The translations under genes and the position numbers were made by a program. A DNA stretch of 64,000 bases from Paraburkholderia bannensis (GTDB taxonomy: Bacteria; Pseudomonadota; Gammaproteobacteria; Burkholderiales; Burkholderiaceae): contig NZ_JACHBW010000017.1 in NCBI RefSeq assembly GCF_014200455.1, positions 62,001 through 126,000 of the forward strand. The letters are read 5' to 3'. The notes beneath the pieces were generated by a model. It saw nothing but the letters and a program-made list of their open reading frames with translations, made no database searches and had not been told where the DNA came from. This document shows positions 15,444 to 24,357 of this stretch, piece by piece (position 1 is the stretch's first letter; each line of letters begins with the position of its first letter).

Positions 15444-15477
15444 CACCGCCCGACGGTCGAGAGACCGTCAGGCGGTG
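15444..15477 (-). terminator. Strong hairpin after petC
   Basis: CACCGCC-C-GACGGTC-GAGA-GACCGTC-A-GGCGGTG forms a long GC-rich stem between petC and sspA. The T tract on the minus strand is short (GTTTG), so it may attenuate rather than fully stop transcription. Confidence 0.55.
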
Positions 15478-15513
15478 TGTCGTCATACCGGCCCCACGTC
15501 GGTCAGGACGTGC

Positions 15514-16296
15514 CTATTTGATATCTTTCCAGTACGCGGCGTTCAATCGCCACGCGAAAAAGCTCAGGATGCCGAGGAACAGGAGCACCCAGACCCCAAG
15601 CTGCTTACGGGTGCGCTGCTCCGGTTCCGACATCCAGCCGAGGTACGCAACCAGGTCGGCCACGGCAGAATCATAATCTACCGGCGAAAGCTTCCCCGGC
15701 GTGACCTGTTGGTACCCCACAAACCGGCGGACCTTTTCCCCCGTTTCTTCATCCACCGTGTCTTCGAACTTCGCCGTGCGCACGCCCTGCAACTGCCAGA
15801 GTACGTGCGGCATGCTCACGTTCTCGAACACCATGTTGTTCCAGCCGGTCGGGCGCGTGTCGTCGCGGTAGAAGCTGCGCAGATACGTGTACAGCCAGTC
15901 ACGCCCTTTGGCGCGCGCCTCCACGGAGAGGTCCGGCGGCGGCACGCCGAACCACGACTTGGCGTCGTCCGGGCGCATCGCGATGGACATCGTGTTGCCG
16001 ACCTTGTCCGTCGTGAACAAGAGATTATCTTCGATCTGCTTCTGCGGAATGCCAAGATCCTGCAACCGGCTGTAGCGCATCAGATTCGCACTGTGGCAGT
16101 TCAGGCAATAGTTTACAAACAATTGCGCACCGTGTTGCAGCGAAGCAAGATTTTCGCCGTTATCGGGAGCGCGGTCGAGAGGAATGTTTTCCTCGGCCAT
16201 TGCCGATCCGACCCCTAACGAAAGCGCACACACCACCAGCAAGCCGGTGCGCACGCTCGCCCGTGCAAGCGTCGAAAAGAGAGATTTCATCATCAT
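15514..16296 (-). CDS. petC: Cytochrome c1
   Basis: A 260-aa haem c subunit of the cytochrome bc1 complex, passing electrons from the Rieske protein to soluble cytochrome c. An N-terminal signal peptide (LLVVCALSLGVGSAMA) is followed by the haem-binding CLNCH motif. The C-terminal membrane anchor is LGVWVLLFLGILSFFAWRL. It is the last gene of petABC, 18 nt after petB. Confidence 0.95.
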   Translation of the reverse strand: MMMKSLFSTLARASVRTGLLVVCALSLGVGSAMAEENIPLDRAPDNGENLASLQHGAQLFVNYCLNCHSANLMRYSRLQDLGIPQKQIEDNLLFTTDKVGNTMSIAMRPDDAKSWFGVPPPDLSVEARAKGRDWLYTYLRSFYRDDTRPTGWNNMVFENVSMPHVLWQLQGVRTAKFEDTVDEETGEKVRRFVGYQQVTPGKLSPVDYDSAVADLVAYLGWMSEPEQRTRKQLGVWVLLFLGILSFFAWRLNAAYWKDIK

Positions 16297-16314
16297 GCCT
16301 TCCTCGCTCGCGGG

Positions 16315-17712
16315 TTAATGGGGCTTGAAGTGCACACGTTCAGGCGGCTGCCTGAAGGTGCCAAGCCGCGTCCAGAACGGCATGCCGAGGAAGAACGCGA
16401 AGTAGACCAGCGCACAGATCTGTGCGATCAGTGTGGCCGCCGGCGATGGCGGACGCGTGCCGAGGAAGCCAAGCGTCAGGAACGCGAGCACGAAGATGCC
16501 GAGGAAAACCTTGTGGAACAGCGGCCGGTAGCGAATCGACTTCACCGGCGCGCGATCGAGCCACGGCAGGAAGAACAGCGAAACCACCGCCGTGCCCATC
16601 ACCACCACGCCCCAGAACTTCGATTCTGTGAAGGCCATCGCCAGAATCACGAGCACCGCCAGCAACGGCAGGCCCGCGCGCCACTTGCCGCGCGCGCGCA
16701 GCAGCGCAAGCACACCCAGCAGGCCGATCACGATCATCAGCACGATCTTGAACGGGTCGGTGGTCGCACGCAGCATCGCGTAGAACGCCGTGAAGTACCA
16801 GACCGGTGCGATTTCCGGCGGCGTCTGCAGCGGGTTCGCCGGGATAAAGTTGTTGGCTTCCAGGAAGTAGCCGCCCATTTCCGGCGCGAAGAAGATAATC
16901 GCCGCGAAGATCATCAGGAAGATGCACACGCCCATGAAGTCGTGCACGGAGTAATAGGGGTGGAACGGGATGCCGTCGAGCGGGATGCCGTTCGCGTCCT
17001 TTTTCTCCTTGATCTCGATGCCGTCCGGGTTGTTCGAACCCACTTCATGCAGGGCGACGATATGCGCCACCACCAGCCCCACCAGCACGAGCGGAATCGC
17101 GATCACATGGAATGCGAAGAAGCGGTTGAGCGTGACGTCGGAAACCACGTAGTCGCCGCGAATCCACAGCGACAGGTCCGGGCCGATGAAGGGAATCGCC
17201 GAAAACAGATTCACGATCACCTGCGCGCCCCAGAACGACATCTGGCCCCACGGCAGCAGATAGCCGAAGAACGCCTCGGCCATCAGGCACAGGAAGATCG
17301 CGCAGCCGAAGATCCAGACCAGCTCGCGCGGCTTGCGGTACGAACCGTAAAGCAGTCCGCGAAACATGTGCAGATACACGACCACGAAGAACATCGACGC
17401 GCCCGTGGAGTGCATGTAGCGGATCAGCCAGCCCCACGGCACCTCGCGCATGATGTACTCGACCGAGGCGAACGCGAGCGTCGCATCGGGCTTGTAATTC
17501 ATGGTGAGGAAGATGCCGGTGACGATCTGGTTCACCAGCACCAGCAAGGCCAGCGAGCCGAAGAAGTACCAGAAGTTGAAGTTCTTCGGCGCGTAGTACT
17601 CGGCGACGTGCGCCTTCCACGTCGCCGTCATCGGAAAGCGCTTGTCGATCCAGCCCACAAGGCCGGACGAACTGGACGTGTCCACCACTTCCTTTTCGGT
17701 TTCCGTAGCCAT
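16315..17712 (-). CDS. petB: Cytochrome b of the bc1 complex
   Basis: A 465-aa quinol-oxidising membrane subunit. Multiple transmembrane helices carry the haem b ligands in the segments around YMHSTGASMFFVVVYLHMFRG and FAFHVIAIPLVLVGLVVAHI. The Qo-site sequence reads PEIAPVWYF, as in proteobacterial cytochrome b (PExxPxWYF). ATG 17712 overlaps the Rieske stop (TGATG), so an upstream start inside petA was rejected. Confidence 0.95.
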   Translation of the reverse strand: MATETEKEVVDTSSSSGLVGWIDKRFPMTATWKAHVAEYYAPKNFNFWYFFGSLALLVLVNQIVTGIFLTMNYKPDATLAFASVEYIMREVPWGWLIRYMHSTGASMFFVVVYLHMFRGLLYGSYRKPRELVWIFGCAIFLCLMAEAFFGYLLPWGQMSFWGAQVIVNLFSAIPFIGPDLSLWIRGDYVVSDVTLNRFFAFHVIAIPLVLVGLVVAHIVALHEVGSNNPDGIEIKEKKDANGIPLDGIPFHPYYSVHDFMGVCIFLMIFAAIIFFAPEMGGYFLEANNFIPANPLQTPPEIAPVWYFTAFYAMLRATTDPFKIVLMIVIGLLGVLALLRARGKWRAGLPLLAVLVILAMAFTESKFWGVVVMGTAVVSLFFLPWLDRAPVKSIRYRPLFHKVFLGIFVLAFLTLGFLGTRPPSPAATLIAQICALVYFAFFLGMPFWTRLGTFRQPPERVHFKPH

Positions 17713-18332
17713 CACGCTTCTCCTTTTTCGTCCTTGCCGATCACGATCGTCGTCGCTGACGCGAACATGTAGCGCGGGATGTCGAGGTTTTGCGGCGCGG
17801 GCTTGTTCTTGAACACTCGGCCAGAAAGGTCGTAGGTGGAGCCGTGGCACGGGCACAGGAAGCCGCCTGGCCAGTCGTCGGGCAGATTGGGCTGCGGGCC
17901 TTCCTGGAAGCGCGCCGTCGGCGTGCAGCCCAGATGGGTGCAGACAGCGACGGCGACGAGAATGTTCTTGTGCTCGGTTCGCGAGCGGTATTCGTTCTGG
18001 CAGTACTCGGGCATCGGCATGGAGAACGGATGCTCGGAGTTCGGGTCCGCCAGCCCCGGATCGGCCTTCTTGACGTCGGCCATCATGCGATCAGTGCGGT
18101 TGAGGATCCACACGGGCTTGCCGCGCCAGGCGACGGTCATCATCGAGCCGGGTGCGAGCGCGCTGATATCCGCTTCGACAGGTGCGCCAGCGGCGCGGGC
18201 TTTTTCGGATGGTGCAAACGAGCCTACCAAAGGTACGACAGTGGCAACCCCTCCTATGCCACCTGCTACGGACGTCGCAATCAGCCAGGTACGGCGGCTG
18301 CCATCGACGCGGTCATTATCTTTGTCTCGCAT
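17712..18332 (-). CDS. petA: Rieske iron-sulfur protein
   Basis: A 206-aa [2Fe-2S] subunit of the bc1 complex. The N terminus has a twin-arginine-type signal anchor (SRRTWLIATSVAGGIGGVATVVPLVG). Cluster ligands are in CTHLGC and CPCHGS. ATG 18332 was preferred to the GTG one codon earlier. First gene of the petABC operon; the 286 nt upstream, before the nif3-like gene, should hold its promoter. The tatABC genes for folded-protein export lie a few kilobases away. Confidence 0.95.
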   Translation of the reverse strand: MRDKDNDRVDGSRRTWLIATSVAGGIGGVATVVPLVGSFAPSEKARAAGAPVEADISALAPGSMMTVAWRGKPVWILNRTDRMMADVKKADPGLADPNSEHPFSMPMPEYCQNEYRSRTEHKNILVAVAVCTHLGCTPTARFQEGPQPNLPDDWPGGFLCPCHGSTYDLSGRVFKNKPAPQNLDIPRYMFASATTIVIGKDEKGEA

Positions 18333-18618
18333 CACATCGCCCCACTTCTGAGTTGGATTTTTCCGTCACGCCGTTTGCTTACCCGCAGTGCTGCCGAACG
18401 CTAGTGTGCGCGAATGGAGTTGCCATTTACAAGGGGCGGTTACCAGAAAGCGCGCGAAGTCCTTGATATCTCGGGGTTTTCCCCGAAGAAACGGGGCCAT
18501 TTTCTTTTGCTTTTGTAAATGCCCGGCGAATACGGCATCGCGCTGCGGCGCATCCATTGCCGTACCACTCGATCAAGTCGCGAAGCAAATCGATGCGCGA
18601 TGAATGCTTTCCCGCTAC
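18333..18618. other. Intergenic region upstream of petA
   Basis: No gene is visible. A hairpin-like CCCCG-N6-CGGGG (around 18481-18496) stands next to a T-rich run. The promoter of petABC and the end of the nif3-like transcript must lie here. Confidence 0.4.
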
Positions 18619-19365
18619 TTAAACGGGATTATCGATATCGATAAACAGATGCTCGATGTCGAAGGCTTCGGCGAGGTGGGCGCCGACCGCCTGCACGCCA
18701 TAGCGCTCGGTCGCGTGGTGACCCGCCGCCAGGAACGCCACGCCGCTTTCGGCGGCTGTGTGGGTGGTCTGCTCGGAGATCTCGCCGGTGAGGTAGACGT
18801 CCGCGCCCGCGTCGATGGCGTCGTCGAAAAAACCCTGAGCCGCGCCCGTGCACCAGGCCACACGGCGGATCTGCCAGTCCGGGTCGCCCAGCACGAGCGG
18901 CGTGCGGCCGAGCGTCTGTTCGACTTCGGCGGTAAAGTGCGCGAGCGTGATCGGCATGGGCAGCGTGGCCATCCAGCCGAGATCCTGCTCGCCAAAGCGC
19001 TGTTCGCCGATCCAGCCGAAGCGCGCGCCCAGTTGCGCGTTATTGCCGAGTTCGGGATGGCTGTCGAGCGGCAGATGGTAGGCAAAGAGATTGAGGTCGT
19101 TGGCCAGCAGCGTCTTCAGTCGACGATACTTGCGACCTGTAATTTGCGGCGCCTCGTTCTTCCAGAAATAACCGTGGTGGACCAGCACGGCGTCCGCGCC
19201 CCACTCCAGCGCGGCTTCCAGAAAAGCCAGCGAAGCGGTCACGCCGGTCGCGATCTTCTCCACGCGCCGCCGGCCTTCCACCTGCAGGCCATTGGGGCAG
19301 TAGTCCTTGAACCGCGAGGTTTCCAGAAGATTGTTCAGATACAATTCCAGTTCGATCCGATCCAT
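18619..19365 (-). CDS. Nif3-like dinuclear metal-centre protein
   Basis: A 248-aa member of the Nif3/YbgI family. Conserved features are YCPNGLQVEG, VLVHHGYFW, NLFAYHLPLDSHPELGNN and, near the C terminus, GHHATERYGVQA, which supply the metal-binding His residues. The biochemical role of the family is poorly defined. It is divergent from the HtrA-type protease gene with only 19 nt between the two starts, so their promoters must overlap each other or lie within coding sequence. Confidence 0.88.
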   Translation of the reverse strand: MDRIELELYLNNLLETSRFKDYCPNGLQVEGRRRVEKIATGVTASLAFLEAALEWGADAVLVHHGYFWKNEAPQITGRKYRRLKTLLANDLNLFAYHLPLDSHPELGNNAQLGARFGWIGEQRFGEQDLGWMATLPMPITLAHFTAEVEQTLGRTPLVLGDPDWQIRRVAWCTGAAQGFFDDAIDAGADVYLTGEISEQTTHTAAESGVAFLAAGHHATERYGVQAVGAHLAEAFDIEHLFIDIDNPV

Positions 19366-19384
19366 ATAATCCTCTAATCTTCAG

Positions 19385-20602
19385 ATGCTTAGACGCTTTT
19401 GGCTGTTCTTCGCCCAGGCGGTGACGGTCCTGCTGGCGTTGATGTTCATCATCACGACGCTCAAGCCGCAATGGCTTCAGCACCAGGGGCAACTCGGCAA
19501 GCAGCTCGCCGAACCGATCGTCGCGCTGCGCGAGGTGGCGCCGGGCATCGGCGGCGGATCCGCCACGGGCTCCTACGCGGACGCCGCCCAGAAAGCGATG
19601 CCCGCGGTCGTCAACGTGTTTTCCAGCAAGGATGGGTCGCTGCCGCCCGATCCGCGCCAGAACGACCCGCTATTTCGCTACTTCTTCGGCGATAAGAACA
19701 ACAACCGCAAGCAGCAGCAACAGCCTGCGGCGAACCTGGGCTCGGGCGTCATTGTCAGTCCGGACGGTTACATTCTAACGAACCAGCACGTGATCGACGG
19801 GGCGGATCAGATCGAAATCGCGCTGTCCGACGGCCGCACCACCAACGCCAAGGTGATCGGCATCGATCCGGAAACGGACCTCGCGGTGCTCAAAATCAAT
19901 CTGCCGAACCTGCCCACCATCACGCTCGGGCGCATGGACCAAGCGCGCGTGGGCGACGTCGTGCTCGCCATCGGCAATCCGTTCGGCGTGGGCCAGACGG
20001 TGACGATGGGCATCATCAGCGCGCTTGGGCGCAATCACCTCGGCATCAATACGTTCGAGAACTTCATCCAGACCGATGCGCCGATCAACCCCGGCAATTC
20101 GGGCGGCGCACTGGTGGACGTGAGCGGCAATCTGCTGGGCATCAATACGGCGATCTACTCGCGCTCGGGTGGCTCGCTCGGCATCGGCTTCGCGATTCCG
20201 GTGTCGACGGCGCGCAGCGTGCTGGAAAGCATCATCACGACGGGCTCGGTCACGCGCGGCTGGATCGGCGTCGAACCGCAGGATCTCACGCCCGAGATCG
20301 CGGAATCGTTCGGCATCAACCAGAAGTCGGGCGCGATTGTCGCGGGCGTGCTGCAAGGCGGCCCGGCGGACAAGGCCGGCATCAAGCCGGGCGACATCCT
20401 GCTGTCGGTAAACGGTGAGGAAATCACCGACACCACGCGCCTGCTGAACGTGATCGCGCAGATCAAGCCGGGCAGCGACGCCAAGGTCCACCTCGTGCGC
20501 AAGAACAAGGACATGGATCTGGACGTGACCATCGGCAAGCGCCCGCCGCCGCCCAAACAGCCTGCCAACGAAGACGGCGAAGGCGACGACGACGGCGGTT
20601 GA
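19385..20602 (+). CDS. HtrA-type periplasmic serine protease with one PDZ domain
   Basis: A 405-aa protein with an N-terminal hydrophobic anchor (LFFAQAVTVLLALMFIITTL), a trypsin-like domain with catalytic H135 (NQHVIDGAD), D165 (TDLAVLK) and S239 (NPGNSGGAL), and a single C-terminal PDZ domain (~275-380). The uncleaved anchor and single PDZ are the layout of DegS rather than DegP, but the exact role (sigma-E signalling or general quality control) cannot be told from sequence. It ends in a Pro/Asp/Gly tail. A strong terminator follows. Confidence 0.9.
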   Translation: MLRRFWLFFAQAVTVLLALMFIITTLKPQWLQHQGQLGKQLAEPIVALREVAPGIGGGSATGSYADAAQKAMPAVVNVFSSKDGSLPPDPRQNDPLFRYFFGDKNNNRKQQQQPAANLGSGVIVSPDGYILTNQHVIDGADQIEIALSDGRTTNAKVIGIDPETDLAVLKINLPNLPTITLGRMDQARVGDVVLAIGNPFGVGQTVTMGIISALGRNHLGINTFENFIQTDAPINPGNSGGALVDVSGNLLGINTAIYSRSGGSLGIGFAIPVSTARSVLESIITTGSVTRGWIGVEPQDLTPEIAESFGINQKSGAIVAGVLQGGPADKAGIKPGDILLSVNGEEITDTTRLLNVIAQIKPGSDAKVHLVRKNKDMDLDVTIGKRPPPPKQPANEDGEGDDDGG

Positions 20603-20638
20603 AGCTGCAACGCTCCGCGCGAGCGCATCAAGGCAAAA

Positions 20639-20669
20639 GGCCGCGAACGTCACCGTTCGCGGCCTTTTT
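20639..20669. terminator. Bidirectional terminator between htrA-like gene and tatC
   Basis: GGCCGCGAACG-TCAC-CGTTCGCGGCC followed by TTTTT on the plus strand, and preceded by A-rich sequence that gives T residues on the minus strand. It separates the convergent htrA-like and tat transcripts. Confidence 0.88.
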
Positions 20670-20696
20670 CTCTTATGCAGTCTGCGCAGGAGCGGG

Positions 20697-21476
20697 TTAG
20701 CTGGTCGCCTTGCTCTCGTCCGGCGCTTTTTCGCCGGTGCCGATGAAGATACGCGCGGCGATAATCCCGGCCTCGTACAGAACAATCAGCGGCAGCGCCA
20801 GAATCAGCTGCGAGAACACGTCCGGGGGCGTCACGACGGCCGCAATGATAAACGCACCGACGATCACATACGGCCGCACTTCCTTGAGCTTCTTGACCGT
20901 CACGAGCCCCATGCGCACCAGAATCACGACGACGATCGGCACCTCGAAGGTCACGCCGAACGCGATGAACATCGTCAGCACGAAGCTCAGGTAATTGTCG
21001 ATATCGGTGGTCATCTCCGCGCCCAGCGGCGCGTTGTAGTGCGCCATCACGCGAAAGATGGTGGGGAACACCACGAAATACGCGAACGCCATGCCGCACA
21101 GGAACAGCGTGTAGCTGCTCGCCACCAGCGGCGCGACCAGCTTCTTCTCGTGCTGATAGAGCCCCGGCGCGACGAACGCCCAGATCTGGTAGAGGACGAC
21201 AGGCAGCGCAATCACGAAGGCCACCAGCATCGTCACCTTCATCGGCACGAAGAACGAGCCGGTGACGTCGGTCACGATCATCTTGCCGTCTTTCGGCAGA
21301 TTGTTCATGAGCGGACGCGCGAGCAGCTTGAAGATATCGGGCGCCCAGTAGACGAGACTGACGAACACCACGATCACGGCGATGCCCGCGCGCATGATGC
21401 GGTCGCGCAGCTCGACGAGGTGCGAGATGAAGGTCTCTTCAGTGCCCTCGTCCTGTTTTTGTTGGGGGTCGCTCAC
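20697..21476 (-). CDS. tatC: Sec-independent translocase TatC
   Basis: A 259-aa polytopic receptor of the twin-arginine translocase. The opening HLVELRDRIMRAGIAVIVVF and the central FAFVAPGLYQHEKK-like stretch (reads WAFVAPGLYQHEKKLV) are TatC signatures. Six hydrophobic segments are visible. It is the last gene of tatABC and would export folded proteins such as the Rieske protein encoded nearby. Confidence 0.95.
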   Translation of the reverse strand: MSDPQQKQDEGTEETFISHLVELRDRIMRAGIAVIVVFVSLVYWAPDIFKLLARPLMNNLPKDGKMIVTDVTGSFFVPMKVTMLVAFVIALPVVLYQIWAFVAPGLYQHEKKLVAPLVASSYTLFLCGMAFAYFVVFPTIFRVMAHYNAPLGAEMTTDIDNYLSFVLTMFIAFGVTFEVPIVVVILVRMGLVTVKKLKEVRPYVIVGAFIIAAVVTPPDVFSQLILALPLIVLYEAGIIAARIFIGTGEKAPDESKATS

Positions 21477-21543
21477 ACCGGCCCTCGGGGGTTGGAGATG
21501 GACAAGTTTGAACTCGGATGGGACATCGGCGCGTCAGACGAGA

Positions 21544-22122
21544 TTAGAAGAAGCGCACCGGACGGCGCAGGCTGGCCGGCGTGTGCTGCGCGACGCGCGC
21601 CGCGCCCGACTGCACACGCGTGCGCCGCAGCGTCGCGCGCTTGTACCAGACGGGCGCCGCGCTCTGCTTGACGCGCCAGTTCTTGCGTTTGGCGGCGGGA
21701 CCGGCATTGCCGGAGCGCCAGGCGGCGGCGCTGGAACCATCGGCGATCGAGGTGCCGAGCGCCGCGCCTTCGAGCGTAGGGATGGATGTGCCACCGGAAA
21801 AATCCGCTGCGCCCGCGATGCTCGGCGAAACGCTCGTGCCCTGGCTCCAGGCGTCGTTCAGCTCGGTCTCATGCTTGCGCAGATTCTCGTGAACGTTTTT
21901 CTCGACGTTCTGCGCGGCCTGCTCGAACTCGCCCTTCATGCGGCGCAGCTCGTCCAGTTCAATCTCTCGCGTGACTTCCGCCTTGACGTCGTTGATATAG
22001 CGCTGTGCGCGGCCGAACAGGGCGCCCGCCGTGCGTGCGACGCGCGGCAGCCGCTCCGGTCCGAGAACGACCAGCGCGACGACGCCGATCAGCGCCATCT
22101 TGGTTAGACCCAGATCGAGCAT
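21544..22122 (-). CDS. tatB: Sec-independent translocase TatB
   Basis: A 192-aa protein with an N-terminal transmembrane helix (MLDLGLTKMALIGVVALVVL), the GPERLP hinge motif and an amphipathic helix, then a charged coiled region (~45-110). The last ~80 aa are Ala/Arg-rich and variable. It partners TatC in the receptor complex and lies between tatA and tatC. Confidence 0.93.
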   Translation of the reverse strand: MLDLGLTKMALIGVVALVVLGPERLPRVARTAGALFGRAQRYINDVKAEVTREIELDELRRMKGEFEQAAQNVEKNVHENLRKHETELNDAWSQGTSVSPSIAGAADFSGGTSIPTLEGAALGTSIADGSSAAAWRSGNAGPAAKRKNWRVKQSAAPVWYKRATLRRTRVQSGAARVAQHTPASLRRPVRFF

Positions 22123-22199
22123 GAATGGAGCTTTCCGTCAGCCTTGGGGCGAAACAAAGAGGTTAATTGCGCTTGAGCGCAAAGAAACGACGCCCGCGC

Positions 22200-22442
22200 C
22201 TAGCGGTAGTCGTTCGAACGCGGAGTCTTGTCCTTGGCGTCGACATCGACCGTGCCGTCGTTCTTGGGCAGCTCACGCTTTTGTGCATCGGCGCCCGGCT
22301 CTTCGCCGTCACGCATGCCTTCCTTGAAGCCCTTCACCGCACCGCCCAGATCGCTGCCGATATTGCGCAGTTTCTTCGTCCCGAAGACGAGCGCCACGAT
22401 CAACAACACGATCAGCCAGTGCCAGATGCTCAACGAACCCAT
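22200..22442 (-). CDS. tatA: Sec-independent translocase TatA
   Basis: An 80-aa pore-forming subunit. ATG 22442 gives MGSLSIWHWLIVLLIVALVF, then GTKKLRN and an amphipathic helix through GGAVKGFKEGM, the standard TatA layout. The polar C-terminal tail is unstructured. First gene of tatABC, 77 nt before tatB. Confidence 0.95.
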   Translation of the reverse strand: MGSLSIWHWLIVLLIVALVFGTKKLRNIGSDLGGAVKGFKEGMRDGEEPGADAQKRELPKNDGTVDVDAKDKTPRSNDYR

Positions 22443-22647
22443 GATCAAAAATCTCCTTAACCCCGACGCCGCGCGTCATGCGCAGCGAAAAAACGTTAGC
22501 GCGAGTGCGCGATGCACGCCTGGAAATGTTGCCTGCAAGGTATTTCGGCTGCGTGGCATTCTGCCCTTTTTCAGCCGCCTTTTCAGAAACGTCCGTAGCT
22601 TTCGTGCAACGACCTGAGTATCAGTCGTACCCCTGAGCAAAAACCAC

Positions 22648-23016
22648 TCAGCCCATGCGCTGCCACGGACGAGGCCCGGCCAGCAAATGCGCGTGCAGGT
22701 GGTAGACCTCCTGACCGCCGCCCGGACCCGTGTTCACCACGGTGCGAAAACCCGTCTCGCCGCCGGTGTACGACACGCCCAGATCCTTCGCGAGGCGCGC
22801 CACCAGCACGAACATTCTACCAAGCAGCGGAGCCTCGTTTTCACCGCAATCGGCGAGGGTCGGTATATGTTCGCGCGGTATCACCAGTACGTGGGTCTGC
22901 GCGGCGGGCCGGATATCGCGGAAAGCAACGAACTCGTCGTCTTCATAGACGCGCGTGCTCGGGATCTGGCCATCGGCGATCTTGCAAAAGAGACAGGTGC
23001 TGCGGTCGTGACTCAT
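22648..23016 (-). CDS. HIT-family nucleotide-binding protein
   Basis: A 122-aa histidine triad protein of the HinT type, acting on nucleoside phosphoramidates and related compounds. The N-terminal CLFCKIADGQIPS and the active-site triad YHLHAHLLAG are intact. Its position between the his operon end and tatABC is the usual one in this family of bacteria. Confidence 0.92.
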   Translation of the reverse strand: MSHDRSTCLFCKIADGQIPSTRVYEDDEFVAFRDIRPAAQTHVLVIPREHIPTLADCGENEAPLLGRMFVLVARLAKDLGVSYTGGETGFRTVVNTGPGGGQEVYHLHAHLLAGPRPWQRMG

Positions 23017-23052
23017 GAGGCTCCCGGGCAGCTGCTCACGCCGATACGCGGA

Positions 23053-23445
23053 TCAGAACCACCCGCGCGGATCGGCCAGCGGCTTGTTGTCGTGCAGATA
23101 CAGCCAGCCTTTGATGATACGGTAAAGCGTCCAGATTGCCACAGCCCAGAGAATGGGAATACCGATCACCACGACAAACAGCGCGATGCCGATCAGGTGT
23201 CCCGCGAGGCCATACCAGAAGGTGCGGATCTGCCAGGTGAAATGCTGCTCGTAGGGCGTGCCCGCCGCTTCGTCGCGCTTGAGGTAATTGATGATGATCG
23301 CCACGAGCACGGTGATGCCGCCCGTGAGCCAGTAGAACGCGTACAGCCCGTAGAGGACATGCGTGAGGGTGCGCAGGCTGCGCAGACGATCCGCGTCGAG
23401 CGGATCGCGCAAGGCGGGAGGCGGGTAACCGCCGGAGGTGGACAT
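23053..23445 (-). CDS. Small membrane protein, DUF4870-like
   Basis: A 130-aa protein with three hydrophobic segments (about residues 28-50, 72-95 and 97-117). The spacing and the sequence YWLTGGITVLVAIIINYLKRDEAAGTPYEQHFTWQIRTFW are like DUF4870-type small membrane proteins. It lies between hisE and the HIT gene in the same orientation and may be part of the same transcript. Function unknown. Confidence 0.75.
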   Translation of the reverse strand: MSTSGGYPPPALRDPLDADRLRSLRTLTHVLYGLYAFYWLTGGITVLVAIIINYLKRDEAAGTPYEQHFTWQIRTFWYGLAGHLIGIALFVVVIGIPILWAVAIWTLYRIIKGWLYLHDNKPLADPRGWF

Positions 23446-23560
23446 GCGTGGCGTCTCCTGTCGACAGAGGCCCGCCCGGCTGGGCGAGTTGCTACTCGAA
23501 CTACAAAGCTTTCGACAAGCCTACCTGAAGACAGTTGCCCGGTCGCCTCCCGATGCCGGC

Positions 23561-23941
23561 TTATTCGCCGCTTTCCTCGCGCTCGCGGCTCTTGCGCAGC
23601 GCCTTCTCTTCGAGGCCCGACAGGCCTTCGCGGCGTTCGAGCTCAGCCAGCACATCGGCGGGGCTCAGATCGAAATGCGAGAGCGTGACGAGGCAATGGA
23701 ACCACAGATCGGCCATTTCGCCGACCAGCGCCTTCGGCGCGCCGCCCTGGCGCACATCCTTGGCGGCCAGCACGACTTCGGTGGCTTCTTCGCCGACCTT
23801 CTTGAGCACCGCGTCGTCGCCCTTGTGGAACAGGCGTGCCACGTAGGAGGAGTCCGGATCGCCGCCCTTGCGGCTGTCGATCACGGCTGCAAGGCGCAGC
23901 AGCGTATCGGTCGTACTGAGGTTCGAGTTCGGTTGCGTCAT
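23561..23941 (-). CDS. hisE: Phosphoribosyl-ATP pyrophosphatase
   Basis: A 126-aa enzyme for the second step of histidine synthesis, hydrolysing phosphoribosyl-ATP to phosphoribosyl-AMP. The MazG-like fold motif is visible as KKVGEEATEVVLAAK and GEMADLWFHCLV, carrying the metal-binding acidic residues. ATG 23941 overlaps the hisI stop (ATGA). Last gene of the his operon. Confidence 0.95.
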   Translation of the reverse strand: MTQPNSNLSTTDTLLRLAAVIDSRKGGDPDSSYVARLFHKGDDAVLKKVGEEATEVVLAAKDVRQGGAPKALVGEMADLWFHCLVTLSHFDLSPADVLAELERREGLSGLEEKALRKSREREESGE

Positions 23942-24354
23942 TTGTAGATGTGTTCGGGGTCTTTCAGCACGGGATCGACGGCGACCCAGCGGCCTTCGTC
24001 GACGGTGCCTTCGAATTGCTGGAAAAAGCACGAGTGGCGGCCGGTATGGCAGGCGATGCCCGACACCTGCTCGATCTTGAGCAGCACGACGTCTTCATCG
24101 CAGTCGAGGCGAATCTCGCTCACGTGCTGCACGTGGCCCGATTCCTCGCCCTTGAACCACAGGCGCTGGCGCGAACGCGAGAAGTACACCGCACGGCGCG
24201 TCTCGACGGTCTTGGCGAGCGCCTCGCGGTTCATCCACGCGAACATCAGCACGTCGCCGCTCGCGGCTTCCTGGGCGATCACCGGCACGAGGCCGTTGGC
24301 GTCCCAGTTGACCTTGTCGAGCCAGGCGGCTTTTTCACTGGAAATGGAGGTCAT
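23938..24354 (-). CDS. hisI: Phosphoribosyl-AMP cyclohydrolase
   Basis: A 138-aa enzyme for the third histidine step. Family motifs DVLMFAWMNREAL, TVETRRAVYFSRSRQRLWFKGE and the Cys-containing GIACHTGRHSCFF are present; the Cys residues bind zinc. It overlaps hisE by 4 nt and begins 3 nt after hisF ends. Confidence 0.95.
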   Translation of the reverse strand: MTSISSEKAAWLDKVNWDANGLVPVIAQEAASGDVLMFAWMNREALAKTVETRRAVYFSRSRQRLWFKGEESGHVQHVSEIRLDCDEDVVLLKIEQVSGIACHTGRHSCFFQQFEGTVDEGRWVAVDPVLKDPEHIYK

Positions 24355-24357
24355 CGC

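Noticed and set aside
21534..21794. Overlapping Ser/Arg/Pro-rich frames inside tatB and other GC-rich genes
   Set aside because: Out-of-frame shadows of confidently assigned genes.
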